Below, piece after piece: positions 26,049 to 34,295 of a DNA stretch of 45,312 bases. The position numbers and the translations under genes were made by a program. The first letter of the stretch is position 1, and every line of letters starts with the position of its first letter. The stretch spans positions 1 through 45,312 of the forward strand of contig CAIKZO010000029.1 of the NCBI GenBank assembly GCA_903832005.1, written 5' to 3'. Below the pieces are notes generated by a model, which did no database searches, had not been told where the DNA came from, and saw nothing but the letters and a program-made list of their open reading frames with translations. Origin of the DNA: Enhydrobacter aerosaccus. Lineage in GTDB: Bacteria; Pseudomonadota; Alphaproteobacteria; Reyranellales; Reyranellaceae.

Positions 26049-26819
26049 CTATTTCCTCTCGAAGCTTCCGTGGCGGCCTTCGCCCTGCGCAAAGCGTGCC
26101 GCGCCGCCCTGCGATTCCTGCCGCCGCGCGGCCATCGACAATTCCATCTCGCGCCGGATCGCCTCGGCCTGCGGGCGGTCGAAGCTCTCGTAGGCCGACT
26201 GCCGGTCCGACGTCATCGCAATCGGCGGGAAGCCCGCGATCGCCGCCGCCAGTTTCTCTGCCTCCGCCCGCGTCGTGCCGCGCGCGACCTTGCGCGTCGC
26301 CAGCCCCATCGCGATCGCCTCGTCGGCGCCGACCGCGCGCCCGGTCAACAGCATGTCCATCGCGCGCCCCTGTCCCACGATGCGCGGCAATCGCACGGTG
26401 GTGCCGTCGCTCATCGGCACGCCCCAGCGCCGCGAGAACACGCCGAACACGGCGGTCTCGTCGACGATGCGGATGTCGCAGAACAGCGCCACGCCGAGCC
26501 CGCCCGCGCAGGCGTGTCCTTCGACGGCGGCGATCACGGGCTTGCTGAGTGGTGCGCGCAACGGTCCGTCATCGCTGCCGGCCCATGGAAAATAGTCGGT
26601 GCCGCCGCCCAGCTCTTTGAGATCTGCGCCGGCACAGAACGCACCACTCGCGCCGGTCAGAACGGCCACGCGCGCTTCGGGATCGGCGTCGAACGCGTGC
26701 AGCGCCTCGGCCAGCGCGTGGGCCGCTTCGTTGTCGAGCGCGTTCTTGGCGTGCGGGCGATTGATGACGATGGTCGTGACCGGGCCAGCACGGTCGATGA
26801 GGATTTTCTGTGTTGCCAT
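26049..26819 (-). CDS. Enoyl-CoA hydratase/isomerase (crotonase) family protein
   Basis: A 256-residue crotonase fold protein. VINRPHAKNALDNEAAHAL, GASGAFCAGADLKEL (first oxyanion loop) and ACAGGLGVALFCDIRI (second) are canonical. Where hydratases carry the first catalytic Glu (F-x-P-E before the second Gly-rich loop) it reads FGVFSRRWGVPMSDG, with no Glu. This FSRRWGVP variant occurs in a large crotonase subgroup of uncertain reaction, so plain beta-oxidation is not assured. The C-terminus is basic and rich in Gln. It is co-transcribed with the quinone oxidoreductase gene. Confidence 0.92.
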   Translation of the reverse strand: MATQKILIDRAGPVTTIVINRPHAKNALDNEAAHALAEALHAFDADPEARVAVLTGASGAFCAGADLKELGGGTDYFPWAGSDDGPLRAPLSKPVIAAVEGHACAGGLGVALFCDIRIVDETAVFGVFSRRWGVPMSDGTTVRLPRIVGQGRAMDMLLTGRAVGADEAIAMGLATRKVARGTTRAEAEKLAAAIAGFPPIAMTSDRQSAYESFDRPQAEAIRREMELSMAARRQESQGGAARFAQGEGRHGSFERK

Positions 26820-26870
26820 GTCCGTTGCGATTGTGATCGGGCATCATAGCGTTGCCGACGTGCCCCCGTC

Positions 26871-29249
26871 TTACTTGTTGTGACGTCTGCCTCCGAACGC
26901 GCGGCGTACAAGTCCTATGAAGCCGGTCGAACCGACGGTCGGTAGGCCCGCCAAATTGCTGGCAATTGTCTCGGTCGACGGATGGTTTGGCCCGAGCACC
27001 TTTTGGCAGATCGCCAGCGCGCGATCATAGAGGGGCCGTGCCGCCGCGAAGTCACCCCGGCTATGGAGCAGATAGGCGAGGTTGTTGAGGCTTCTCGCCG
27101 TATCGGGATGGCCAGGTCCAAGCGTCTTTTCATGGATCGCCAGTGCCCGCTCGTAGACAGGCCGTGCCGCCGCGAAGTCGCCCTGGCTTTCGAGCAGAAC
27201 GGCGAGGTTGTTGAGGCTCGTCGCCGTATCGGGATGGTCAGGTCCAAGCGTCTTTTCGCGGATCGCCAGAGCCCGCTCGGAGAGGGGCCGTGCTGCCGCG
27301 AAGTCGCCCTGGGCTTGGAGCAGAAAGGCGAGGTTGTTGAGGCTCAACGCCGTATTGGGATGGTCAGGTCCAAGCGCGTTTTCGTTGATCGCCAGCGCCC
27401 GCTCGTTGAAGGCCCGCGCCACCGCGAAGTCGCCCTGGCTTTGGAGCAGAAGGGCGAGGTTGTTGAGGATCGTCGCCGCATCGGGATGGTCAGGTCCAAA
27501 CGCCTTTTCATGGATCGCCAGAGCCCGCTCGTAAAGCGGCCGCGCCTCTGTATAGGCCGCAAGCGCATCATCGCGGAATATTGCGAGGTTATTGAGCAAC
27601 TTGGCGACAATCAATTCAGCGTCTTCTGATGGTTCCGCTTCGACATTTACGAGTGCTAGCACCATCGGGTCGAGGCACCGCGCTCGCGGCCATGTCATTG
27701 GATTGTTGAGTACGTCGGCAGGATAGACTGCCGCTAAGGTCCGGAGGAGGACATATCGGCCTTTTCCGTGCTCCTCGTCAGTGCCTTGCGATCGTGCCAC
27801 CTCTCGCACGAGACGGTGTAGGCGCATCGCGTTTGTCGTGATCGACGGATCCCGTTCATCGACAATCGTTTCGAGGTCGACAAGTGCAAAAGCACGCAGA
27901 GCTGCAACTGCTTCATGCAGGCCGCTGCCGGCGAGCGCCGACTCCAGTGGCTCGCCTAGCTGCATGCGACCTTCGGAGAACACGAAAAGAGGAATAGGCT
28001 CTGGCGCAAACAACGCGGCCAGGAGAATCAACGGCTTGGCTGCGATGTGGATCTTCGCAGCTTCTTCAATGGCGACGGCGAAGGTCTTCGCGACGGTCAG
28101 GCCGTCATGGTAGTCGGCGGGCGCGTGGCGGGGGTCGTCGAGATGAACTACCGGTGCCACCTCTAAAAGTTGTCGATAGTTGCCGAACGAGACGCCGAGC
28201 CGTTCGCAATAGGCGGCGGCCTGCTCGTGGGCGAGAGGAAGACCGCCGAGTGCGCGCGAGAGCGTGAGTGCGTCCGTGTCCTCACCTTTGCGTCGAGCGC
28301 GCGCAATGAGGTATTCCGCACCGATCTCCTCGGGCCAGAGTCGAATCTCGACAATCTCGGCGAGTAGTCCCCACGCGTGGTTGTTGGTGGTGATCAAGAC
28401 GCGCGTCGCACCGCCTTGCGGCAGGAACGGCGCCAATGAGTTGGCATCGACCGCGTTGTCGTAGATCAGGAGAATGTCCTCCCCCTCATGGCGCAGTCTG
28501 TCGATGACGAAGGGCAGAGCTTCTTCCTCTTTCGCGTCTGCAGGTAGCCAAGCGAGCCGTATGCCGAGGCCGACGAGGTCGGCCCGCATGTTCTCCGCCG
28601 TCTCGGCCCTTATCCACCACGTCGCTCGATAGGCGTTGCTGTGCTTGTCGGCATAGGCTGCGGCAAGAACGGTCTTGCCGACGCCACGCATTCCCTGGAG
28701 GGCAGTGACTGCCACACGCCCTTCGTAGCGCGCGAGAGCCCTATCGATTGCCGCGAGTGACTCCTCTCGGCCTATGAAGTGATGCGGCACGCGGATAGGA
28801 ATGTTCGAGGCCGTCAGCGCCCGACCCGGAAAAACAGTAGGCGGATGCTCTTCGGCGCTTTTGCGGATGAATTTTTGGAAGCGCGTGCGCGCGACTTCCT
28901 CTGAGAACCCGTGAAGCTCGATGCGTTTCAGGTTGGCGATCAGAATCGGCAACTTGGCCGGCTTGACCACGACAAGCAGCGCAAAGCCGGGACGCTTGCC
29001 AATCGATTCCCATAGGGCGGCATTGCGTTCGGCGGTCGAGTAGGCGGCTTTCAGGTAGTCCTCGGTGACCACGCACAGCACGTGATCGGCGGCCTGTATG
29101 CGCTCCTGCATCCAGGCCCAAATATCCTCGCCGCCTTTTATCTCTCGTTCGTGGATGTGCGGCGCATGGTCGAGCTTCGTCAGCTCGTCATGAATCCACC
29201 GCGCCCACTCGGCGTCACTGCTGGTGTAGCTGATGAAATAGTCGGCCAC
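26871..29249 (-). CDS. TIR / NB-ARC / TPR protein (bacterial NLR-like sensor)
   Basis: A 792-residue three-part protein. Residues 1-130 are a TIR domain: YFISYTSSDAEWARWIHDEL, then VLCVVTEDYLKAAYSTAERNA, where Glu74 is the likely NADase Glu. Residues about 155-480 form an NB-ARC STAND ATPase: FIGREESL, Walker A GMRGVGKT (186-193), Walker B ILLIYDNA (259-266), TRVLITTNN, the GLPLA motif (336-340) and the winged-helix MRLHRLVREVAR. Residues about 551-762 are five 42-residue kinesin-light-chain-type TPRs. The build matches STAND sensors in which repeats detect a ligand, NB-ARC oligomerises and TIR destroys NAD+. The gene has no close partner on its strand. An antiphage role is inference. Confidence 0.9.
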   Translation of the reverse strand: MADYFISYTSSDAEWARWIHDELTKLDHAPHIHEREIKGGEDIWAWMQERIQAADHVLCVVTEDYLKAAYSTAERNAALWESIGKRPGFALLVVVKPAKLPILIANLKRIELHGFSEEVARTRFQKFIRKSAEEHPPTVFPGRALTASNIPIRVPHHFIGREESLAAIDRALARYEGRVAVTALQGMRGVGKTVLAAAYADKHSNAYRATWWIRAETAENMRADLVGLGIRLAWLPADAKEEEALPFVIDRLRHEGEDILLIYDNAVDANSLAPFLPQGGATRVLITTNNHAWGLLAEIVEIRLWPEEIGAEYLIARARRKGEDTDALTLSRALGGLPLAHEQAAAYCERLGVSFGNYRQLLEVAPVVHLDDPRHAPADYHDGLTVAKTFAVAIEEAAKIHIAAKPLILLAALFAPEPIPLFVFSEGRMQLGEPLESALAGSGLHEAVAALRAFALVDLETIVDERDPSITTNAMRLHRLVREVARSQGTDEEHGKGRYVLLRTLAAVYPADVLNNPMTWPRARCLDPMVLALVNVEAEPSEDAELIVAKLLNNLAIFRDDALAAYTEARPLYERALAIHEKAFGPDHPDAATILNNLALLLQSQGDFAVARAFNERALAINENALGPDHPNTALSLNNLAFLLQAQGDFAAARPLSERALAIREKTLGPDHPDTATSLNNLAVLLESQGDFAAARPVYERALAIHEKTLGPGHPDTARSLNNLAYLLHSRGDFAAARPLYDRALAICQKVLGPNHPSTETIASNLAGLPTVGSTGFIGLVRRAFGGRRHNK
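26964..27599 (-). repeat. Five 126-bp tandem repeats encoding TPRs
   Basis: Inside the TIR/NB-ARC gene, codons 551-762 repeat every 126 bases. Each unit encodes the pattern LNNLAxLLxSQGDFAAARPLxERALAI followed by xEKxLGPDHPDTAxS. Units 2 to 5 are very similar at DNA level, including at silent positions. That implies recent duplication or gene conversion and allows the repeat number to change. Confidence 0.85.
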
Positions 29250-29302
29250 GCGTCGCCCCCAAGCGCTTCATCATAGCGGGGACATCGCGGGGCGGGAAAG
29301 AG

Positions 29303-29677
29303 TTACCGGACGTTCGCCAGCTCGTCTTCGAGCGCGCCGTTGGAGCGGGCGGGCGTGCGGAAGTACCACCAGTTGGTCTGCGCCGACCAATTTTCCTTCT
29401 TCTGGGTGCCGTGGCCCCAGACGCATTTCTTGAAGTCGCGGGTGTTGGCCTTAAATGTCTTGTCGGCCTCATCGAGCTTCAGCGCATGGTCGCCCATCTC
29501 TTCGCGGCTGAACATCGGCAGCGCTTCGAGGATCAGCTGGCGGACGTCGACGTCGTTGCGCCAGTTGTCGATGTCGAAGCTGTAGTCCTTCTTCTCGAGA
29601 TCGCCCACGAACTCGGCCCACTGGTCGATCGAATCGCGCAGCTCGCTGACGTTGGGCATCGGAACCGGCGGTTTCAT
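29303..29677 (-). CDS. Putative immunity protein for the exported toxin-like protein
   Basis: A 124-residue soluble protein, acidic in its first 70 residues (SELRDSIDQWAEFVGDLEKKDYSFDIDNW) and with aromatic clusters (NWSAQTNWWYFR) in the C-terminal part. It has no signal peptide. Its ATG overlaps the stop of the toxin-like gene (ATGA), so the two are translationally coupled. Size, cytoplasmic location and coupling are what is expected of an immunity protein or antitoxin, but I do not recognise the family. The role rests on context alone. Confidence 0.7.
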   Translation of the reverse strand: MKPPVPMPNVSELRDSIDQWAEFVGDLEKKDYSFDIDNWRNDVDVRQLILEALPMFSREEMGDHALKLDEADKTFKANTRDFKKCVWGHGTQKKENWSAQTNWWYFRTPARSNGALEDELANVR

Positions 29678-30144
29678 TCGCTCCCCCTCTCGGCCTGGCG
29701 GCGGTAGTAGCGCTCGCCATCGTTGGGCTTGAAGAAGGTGCGGATCGTGCCGTTTGGATTGAAAGCGATGAAAGCTCCTGTTTCGCGGTCGTAGCGGGTG
29801 GTCACGTGGTCGGCGCGCACGGTCTGCAGCACCGGGCCACCGACCCTGGCGTCGCGCAGCAGCTGGGCCTGCCGCAGGTAATCCTGCTTGGTGAGGTGGC
29901 CGAACTCCGCGCCGTGCTTGTCGTAGTGTTCCTCGAGACGGCGGCTGTCAACGAAACCGATGCTCGCAGTGCCCGCCTGCGCCGGTGGTGTTTGAGCCTG
30001 TGTCTGCGCCTGTGCGGTGTCGAGCACGACACCGTGTCCGCCACGCCCGCCGAGATGGCTCCAGGAAACGAAGATCGCGACCGCCGCCAGCGCCGCCATC
30101 AGCAGGCGACGGACGGGCAGCCCAGCAATGATGCGCCCAGTCAT
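29674..30144 (-). CDS. Exported or membrane-anchored toxin-like protein with BECR-type nuclease signature
   Basis: A 156-residue protein. A basic start and a hydrophobic helix at about 13-28 form a signal or anchor, followed by a Gln/Ala/Thr/Pro-rich linker to about 60. Residues 68-150 carry HYDKHGAEFG (73-82), KQDYLRQAQ, RYDRETGAFIAF (117-128) and GTIRTFFKP (132-140). From memory, the pattern H-x-x-KHG-x-EFG ... RYD-x-x-T-x-x-F ... G-x-I-x-T-x-F-x-P recurs at the C-termini of Rhs, CdiA and similar polymorphic toxins, which are RNases of the barnase/EndoU/colicin E5-D/RelE fold. It starts five bases after puuD ends, and its stop overlaps the next gene. It could also be a domesticated periplasmic RNase. 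Confidence 0.7.
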   Translation of the reverse strand: MTGRIIAGLPVRRLLMAALAAVAIFVSWSHLGGRGGHGVVLDTAQAQTQAQTPPAQAGTASIGFVDSRRLEEHYDKHGAEFGHLTKQDYLRQAQLLRDARVGGPVLQTVRADHVTTRYDRETGAFIAFNPNGTIRTFFKPNDGERYYRRQAERGSE

Positions 30145-30149
30145 GGTCC

Positions 30150-31337
30150 CTATTCTGCCCCGGCCTTGAACCATCGCGCAATCGTGCGTCGCTCGTCGTC
30201 GGTAATGTGCGTCAGGTTACCGGGCGGCATGACCCGGGACACCCAGGCCTGCTGGTTGACCATGATCGCCCGCGCCCGGACCTCCTCCCGAGTCTCCAAC
30301 AGGACACCCTTCGGCGGTGCGGAAAACCCTTCCTGCGTGGGCCTCGTGGCGTGGCAGGGCATGCAGCGGGCCTGAATGATCGGCTGGACCTCGGCGAAGG
30401 AGGCGGGCGGGCCGATATCTACGGTCGGCCGCGGCACCGAGGCGAGGGCCGTCAGCGCCAGCATCACCAGCCCCGCCGCCAGCACCAGCGGGTTGGGGTT
30501 TCCTTTGTGGCGCTGCACGAACCAGACCCGGACCAGCGCGCCGGCGACCGAGATCATGATCAGCAGCACCCAGTTCCATTCGTGGCCGTAGAGGCCGGCG
30601 TAATGGTTGCTGATCATCGTGAACAGCACGGGCAGGGTGAAGTAGGTGTTGTGCACCGAGCGCTGCCGCCCCATCAGCCCGTACTTCGGGTCGGGAACGC
30701 GGCCGTCGCGTTTGGCTTTCACCAGTTCGCGCTGGCCCGGGATGATCACGAAGTAGACGTTGAGCACCATGATCACGCCCAGCATCGCGCCGAAATGCAG
30801 GTAGGCGCCGCGGCCGGAGAACAGGTGGCAGAGCGCCCAGGCCGAGCCTGCGCAGTACAAAAACAGCAACCCGCCCAGCACCGCCTCGTCCTGGCCGAGT
30901 CGCGAACGGCAAAGCCGGTCGTAGAACAGCCAGCCGCCTGCGAGGAAGGCGAGGCCGATGGCGATCGCCTCGCCCTTGTCGAGCGCCATCACCGTCGGAT
31001 CGATCAGCGCCACCTCGGCGCCGTGGTAGTAAACGAGGCAGAGCAGCAGGAAGCCCGTGATCAGCGTGGTGTAGGCCTCCCACATGAACCAGTGCAGTTC
31101 GGGCGGCAGGCGCTCGGGCGCGACGGTGAATTTCTTGGCGGTGTAGAAGCCGCCGCCGTGCACCGCCCACAACTCACCGCCGATTCCCTTGGCGGCATCG
31201 GCCGGGTCGAGCGGCTTATGCAAGTGATTGTCCAGCCAGACGAAATAGAACGACGCCCCGATCCAGGCGATGCCCACGATCATGTGGGCCCAGCGCAGGA
31301 TGAGATTGAGCCAATCGGTCAGGAAGCCAGCGTCCAT
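30150..31337 (-). CDS. puuD: Membrane-bound urate hydroxylase PuuD with C-terminal cytochrome c
   Basis: A 395-residue protein starting MDAGFLTDWLNLILRWAHMIVGIAWIGASFYFVWLD, a hallmark of PuuD. About eight membrane helices follow, including GKGEAIAIGLAF-like and LMGRQRSVHNTYFTLPVLFTMISNHY segments. The C-terminal domain binds haem c through Cys325, Cys328 and His329 (RCMPCH), with Met370 in VMPPGN as the likely axial ligand. It oxidises urate to 5-hydroxyisourate and passes electrons to the respiratory chain. GAGAGA precedes the ATG at 31337. No other purine-catabolism gene lies nearby. It diverges from aceB. Confidence 0.93.
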   Translation of the reverse strand: MDAGFLTDWLNLILRWAHMIVGIAWIGASFYFVWLDNHLHKPLDPADAAKGIGGELWAVHGGGFYTAKKFTVAPERLPPELHWFMWEAYTTLITGFLLLCLVYYHGAEVALIDPTVMALDKGEAIAIGLAFLAGGWLFYDRLCRSRLGQDEAVLGGLLFLYCAGSAWALCHLFSGRGAYLHFGAMLGVIMVLNVYFVIIPGQRELVKAKRDGRVPDPKYGLMGRQRSVHNTYFTLPVLFTMISNHYAGLYGHEWNWVLLIMISVAGALVRVWFVQRHKGNPNPLVLAAGLVMLALTALASVPRPTVDIGPPASFAEVQPIIQARCMPCHATRPTQEGFSAPPKGVLLETREEVRARAIMVNQQAWVSRVMPPGNLTHITDDERRTIARWFKAGAE

Positions 31338-31387
31338 TCTCTCTCGTACCGCCTCACGGGGCAGGGCCTCAAGCCGGTAATCACGCC

Positions 31388-31453
31388 TTCGCATATGCAA
31401 CCAAATACTTGCAAATCCGCAATTTTTGGCCGTAAATCGTGTTCGCATATGCA
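31388..31453. promoter_or_regulatory. Operator-like repeats in the puuD/aceB divergent promoter
   Basis: The 12-mer TTCGCATATGCA occurs exactly twice, at 31388-31399 and 31442-31453, with starts 54 bases apart (about five helical turns). Each copy contains the palindrome GCATATGC. Between them lies TTGCAAATCCGCAATTT (31409-31425). Glyoxylate and short-chain acyl-CoA genes are known to be controlled by RamB/ScfR-type regulators that bind TTTGCAA-like elements, so such a protein is a candidate here. Confidence 0.55.
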
Positions 31454-31495
31454 GCATTATGCAATGCTTGGCGCAATTCTTGGGGGGAAACCGAC

Positions 31496-33115
31496 ATGAC
31501 GGCTCTGGACCTGCCGGCGGGCGTGACGATCGAAGGCATGATCAAGCCAGGCTTCGAGAAGGTCCTGACGAAAGAGGCCGTGTCGTTCCTGGCCGAGCTG
31601 CACCGCCGCTTCGATGCGCGCCGCGAGGAGCTGCTGGCGGCTCGCGCAGAACGCCAGAAGCGGCTCGACGCCGGCGAGAAGCCCGACTTCCTGCCCGACA
31701 CCAAGGAAATCCGCGACAGCGACTGGACCGTGGCGCCGTTGCCCAAGGACATCCTCGACCGCCGGGTCGAGCTCACGGGGCCGGTCGACCGCAAGATGAT
31801 CATCAATGCGCTGAACTGCGGCGCCAACGTCTTCATGGCCGACTTCGAGGATGCCTCGACGCCGACCTGGACCAACATGGTCGAGGGCCAGTTCAACCTG
31901 ATCGACGCCGTCCGCCGCACCATCGACTTCACCGATCCGACGACCGGCCGCGCCTACAAGCTGAACGACACGACGGCGGTGCTGTTCGTGCGGCCGCGCG
32001 GCTGGCATCTGCTCGAGCGGCACCTGCTGGTCGACGGCAAGCCGATGTCGGGCTCGCTGTTCGACTTCGGCCTCTACTTCTTCCACAACGCAAAGGAAGC
32101 TTTATCGCGCGGCACGGGTCCTTATTTCTACCTGCCGAAGATGGAGAGCTACCTCGAGGCGCGGCTGTGGAACGACGCCTTCGTCTATGCTCAGGATGCG
32201 TTGGGCATCCCGCAGAAGACGATCAAGGCCACGGTGCTGATCGAGACCATCCTCGCCACCTTCGAGATGGACGAGATCCTGTGGGAGCTGAAGGACCATT
32301 CGGCCGGCCTCAACTGCGGCCGCTGGGATTACATCTTCTCCTTCATCAAGAAGTTCCGCGAGCAGCCGTGGTCGGTGCTGCCCGACCGCGGCACGGTCGG
32401 CATGACCTCGCATTTCCTGCGCAGCTACAGCCAGCTGCTGATCAAGACCTGCCATCGCCGCGAGGTCCATGCGATGGGCGGCATGGCGGCGCAAATCCCC
32501 ATTAAGAACAATCCGGCGGCCAACGACGAGGCGATGGGCCGCGTCCATGCCGACAAGAAGCGCGAGGCGGGCGACGGCCACGACGGCACGTGGGTCGCGC
32601 ATCCCGGCATGGTCGGCATCGCCAAGGAAGAATTCGATGCGGTGATGAAGCAGGCCAACCAGATTGCCCGCAAGCGCCAGGACGTGCACGTCAGCGCCGC
32701 CGACCTGATCGCCATGCCGACCGGTCCCAAGACCGAAGCTGGTCTCCGGCAAAACGTCGCCGTCGGCATCGGCTATGTCGAGGCCTGGCTGCGCGGCATC
32801 GGCTGCGTGCCGCTGTTCAACCTGATGGAGGACGCCGCCACCGCCGAGATCAGCCGCGCCCAGGTCTGGCAGTGGATCCGCCACAACCAGTCGCTCGATG
32901 ACGGCCGGCCGGTCAGCAAGGAACTTGTCCGCCAGATCGTGCGCGAGGAGAACGACCGGGTGAAAGCCGCGATGGGCGACGACGCCTATGCCAAGGGCCG
33001 CTACGAGGACGCCGCCCAGCTGATGATCGATCTGGTCGAGCAGCCGCAGTTCGTCGAGTTCCTGACCTTGCCCGCGTATGAGCGTATCATCGCCGACGAA
33101 AAAGCATCGGCCTGA
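31496..33115 (+). CDS. aceB: Malate synthase (A type)
   Basis: A 539-residue enzyme, the usual length for malate synthase A, condensing glyoxylate with acetyl-CoA to malate. ANVFMADFEDASTPTW, VLFVRPRGWHLLE, YFYLPKMESYLEARLW, ATVLIETILATFEMDEILWEL, CGRWDYIFSFIKKF and DGTWVAHPG are all family signatures and line the active site. Start: ATG at 31496 after GGGGGGAAA. It diverges from puuD across the repeat-bearing promoter. Isocitrate lyase is not in the window. Confidence 0.95.
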   Translation: MTALDLPAGVTIEGMIKPGFEKVLTKEAVSFLAELHRRFDARREELLAARAERQKRLDAGEKPDFLPDTKEIRDSDWTVAPLPKDILDRRVELTGPVDRKMIINALNCGANVFMADFEDASTPTWTNMVEGQFNLIDAVRRTIDFTDPTTGRAYKLNDTTAVLFVRPRGWHLLERHLLVDGKPMSGSLFDFGLYFFHNAKEALSRGTGPYFYLPKMESYLEARLWNDAFVYAQDALGIPQKTIKATVLIETILATFEMDEILWELKDHSAGLNCGRWDYIFSFIKKFREQPWSVLPDRGTVGMTSHFLRSYSQLLIKTCHRREVHAMGGMAAQIPIKNNPAANDEAMGRVHADKKREAGDGHDGTWVAHPGMVGIAKEEFDAVMKQANQIARKRQDVHVSAADLIAMPTGPKTEAGLRQNVAVGIGYVEAWLRGIGCVPLFNLMEDAATAEISRAQVWQWIRHNQSLDDGRPVSKELVRQIVREENDRVKAAMGDDAYAKGRYEDAAQLMIDLVEQPQFVEFLTLPAYERIIADEKASA

Positions 33116-33137
33116 TCACGAACGCGAGGAAACGACA

Positions 33138-34286
33138 ATGGCGGAGCGGCGTATCGGCGTCATCATCAATGGCGCCACCGGACGCATGGGCACGGTCCAG
33201 CACATGGGAAACCTGCTGGCGATCGCGGCGGAGGGCGGGTTGCCGCTGGCCAACGGCGACAGGCTGATCCCCGAACTGCTGCTGGTCGGGCGCGATGCGG
33301 CAAAGCTGAAGGCGCTGGCCGAAGCGCACGGTAACCAGCGCTGGACCACCAGCCTCGAGGAGGCCTTCGCCGGCCCCGACAAGATCTTCATGGATTGCGC
33401 GGCGACCGGCGGGCGGCCGGCGCGCGTGAAGCAGGCGATCGCGGCGGGCAAGCACATCTTCATCGAGAAGCCCACGGCGCCGACGGTCGAGGAGGCGATG
33501 GAACTGGCGCGGCTGGCCGATCGTGCCGGGCTGAAGCACGGCGTGATCCAGGACAAGCTGTTCCTGCCGGGCTACGGCAAGCTGCTCGCCACAAGCAAGG
33601 CGGGTTTCTTCGGCCGCATCGTGTCGGTGAAGATCGATGCCGGCTCATGGATCTTCGACGGCACCGGCGACGAGGAATGCCAGCGCCCGAGCTGGAACTA
33701 CAAGAAGGCCGAAGGCGGCGGCCTCGCGCTCGATATGATGGCGCACTGGCGCTACATGATCGACCGCATCGCGTCACCGGTTACCGGCGTCTTCGCGCTG
33801 ATGAACACGGCGATCCCAGAGCGCGTCGACGAGCAGGGCAAGCGCTACAAGGTCGATGCCGAAGACACCAACTACGCGCTGATCCGCCTGCAGAACGGCG
33901 CCATCGGCACGATCTGCAACACCTGGGCCGCGCGCCCGCGCCGTGACGACACGATGGTGGTGCAGATCGACGGCACCGAGGGCTCGGCGGTCGCCGGCCG
34001 CTGGAAATGCTTCACGCAATCGGCCGCCGAAACGCCCGAGGCCTTCATCAAGGCCGCGAAACCCGGCGGCGTCGACCTGATGGCCGACTGGAAAGAGGTG
34101 CCCGATGTCCCGGGCCTCAAGAACCCGTTCCGCCAATGCTGGGAGAACTACCTGCGCCACGTGGCCGGGGAAGGACCGTACCTGCCGACCCTGGTCGAAG
34201 GCGCCAAGGCCGTCCAACTCGCCGACCTCGCCTACCGCAGCGTCGCCGAGCAACGCTGGATGGATGTGCCGGAGTTGAAGCTCTAA
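33138..34286 (+). CDS. Gfo/Idh/MocA-family oxidoreductase
   Basis: A 382-residue NAD(P)-dependent dehydrogenase. The Rossmann start is IGVIINGATGRMGTVQHMG. The family marker is HIFIEKPTAPTVEEAMELA, with the EKP Lys, and the C-terminal alpha/beta domain follows (SWIFDGTGDEECQRPSWNYKKAEGGGLALDMMAHW, in which Asp and His lie near the substrate). These enzymes oxidise sugars, inositols or related polyols. The ATG at 33138 has GAGGAAA upstream. It follows aceB by 22 bp on the same strand and may be co-transcribed with it. The substrate is unknown. Confidence 0.92.
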   Translation: MAERRIGVIINGATGRMGTVQHMGNLLAIAAEGGLPLANGDRLIPELLLVGRDAAKLKALAEAHGNQRWTTSLEEAFAGPDKIFMDCAATGGRPARVKQAIAAGKHIFIEKPTAPTVEEAMELARLADRAGLKHGVIQDKLFLPGYGKLLATSKAGFFGRIVSVKIDAGSWIFDGTGDEECQRPSWNYKKAEGGGLALDMMAHWRYMIDRIASPVTGVFALMNTAIPERVDEQGKRYKVDAEDTNYALIRLQNGAIGTICNTWAARPRRDDTMVVQIDGTEGSAVAGRWKCFTQSAAETPEAFIKAAKPGGVDLMADWKEVPDVPGLKNPFRQCWENYLRHVAGEGPYLPTLVEGAKAVQLADLAYRSVAEQRWMDVPELKL

Positions 34287-34295
34287 GCAGCAAGC

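Noticed and set aside
26964..27599. Regular 126-bp repeats considered as a CRISPR array or minisatellite
   Set aside because: The units are far longer than CRISPR repeats, have no spacers, stay in frame and translate to clear TPR units within the TIR/NB-ARC gene.
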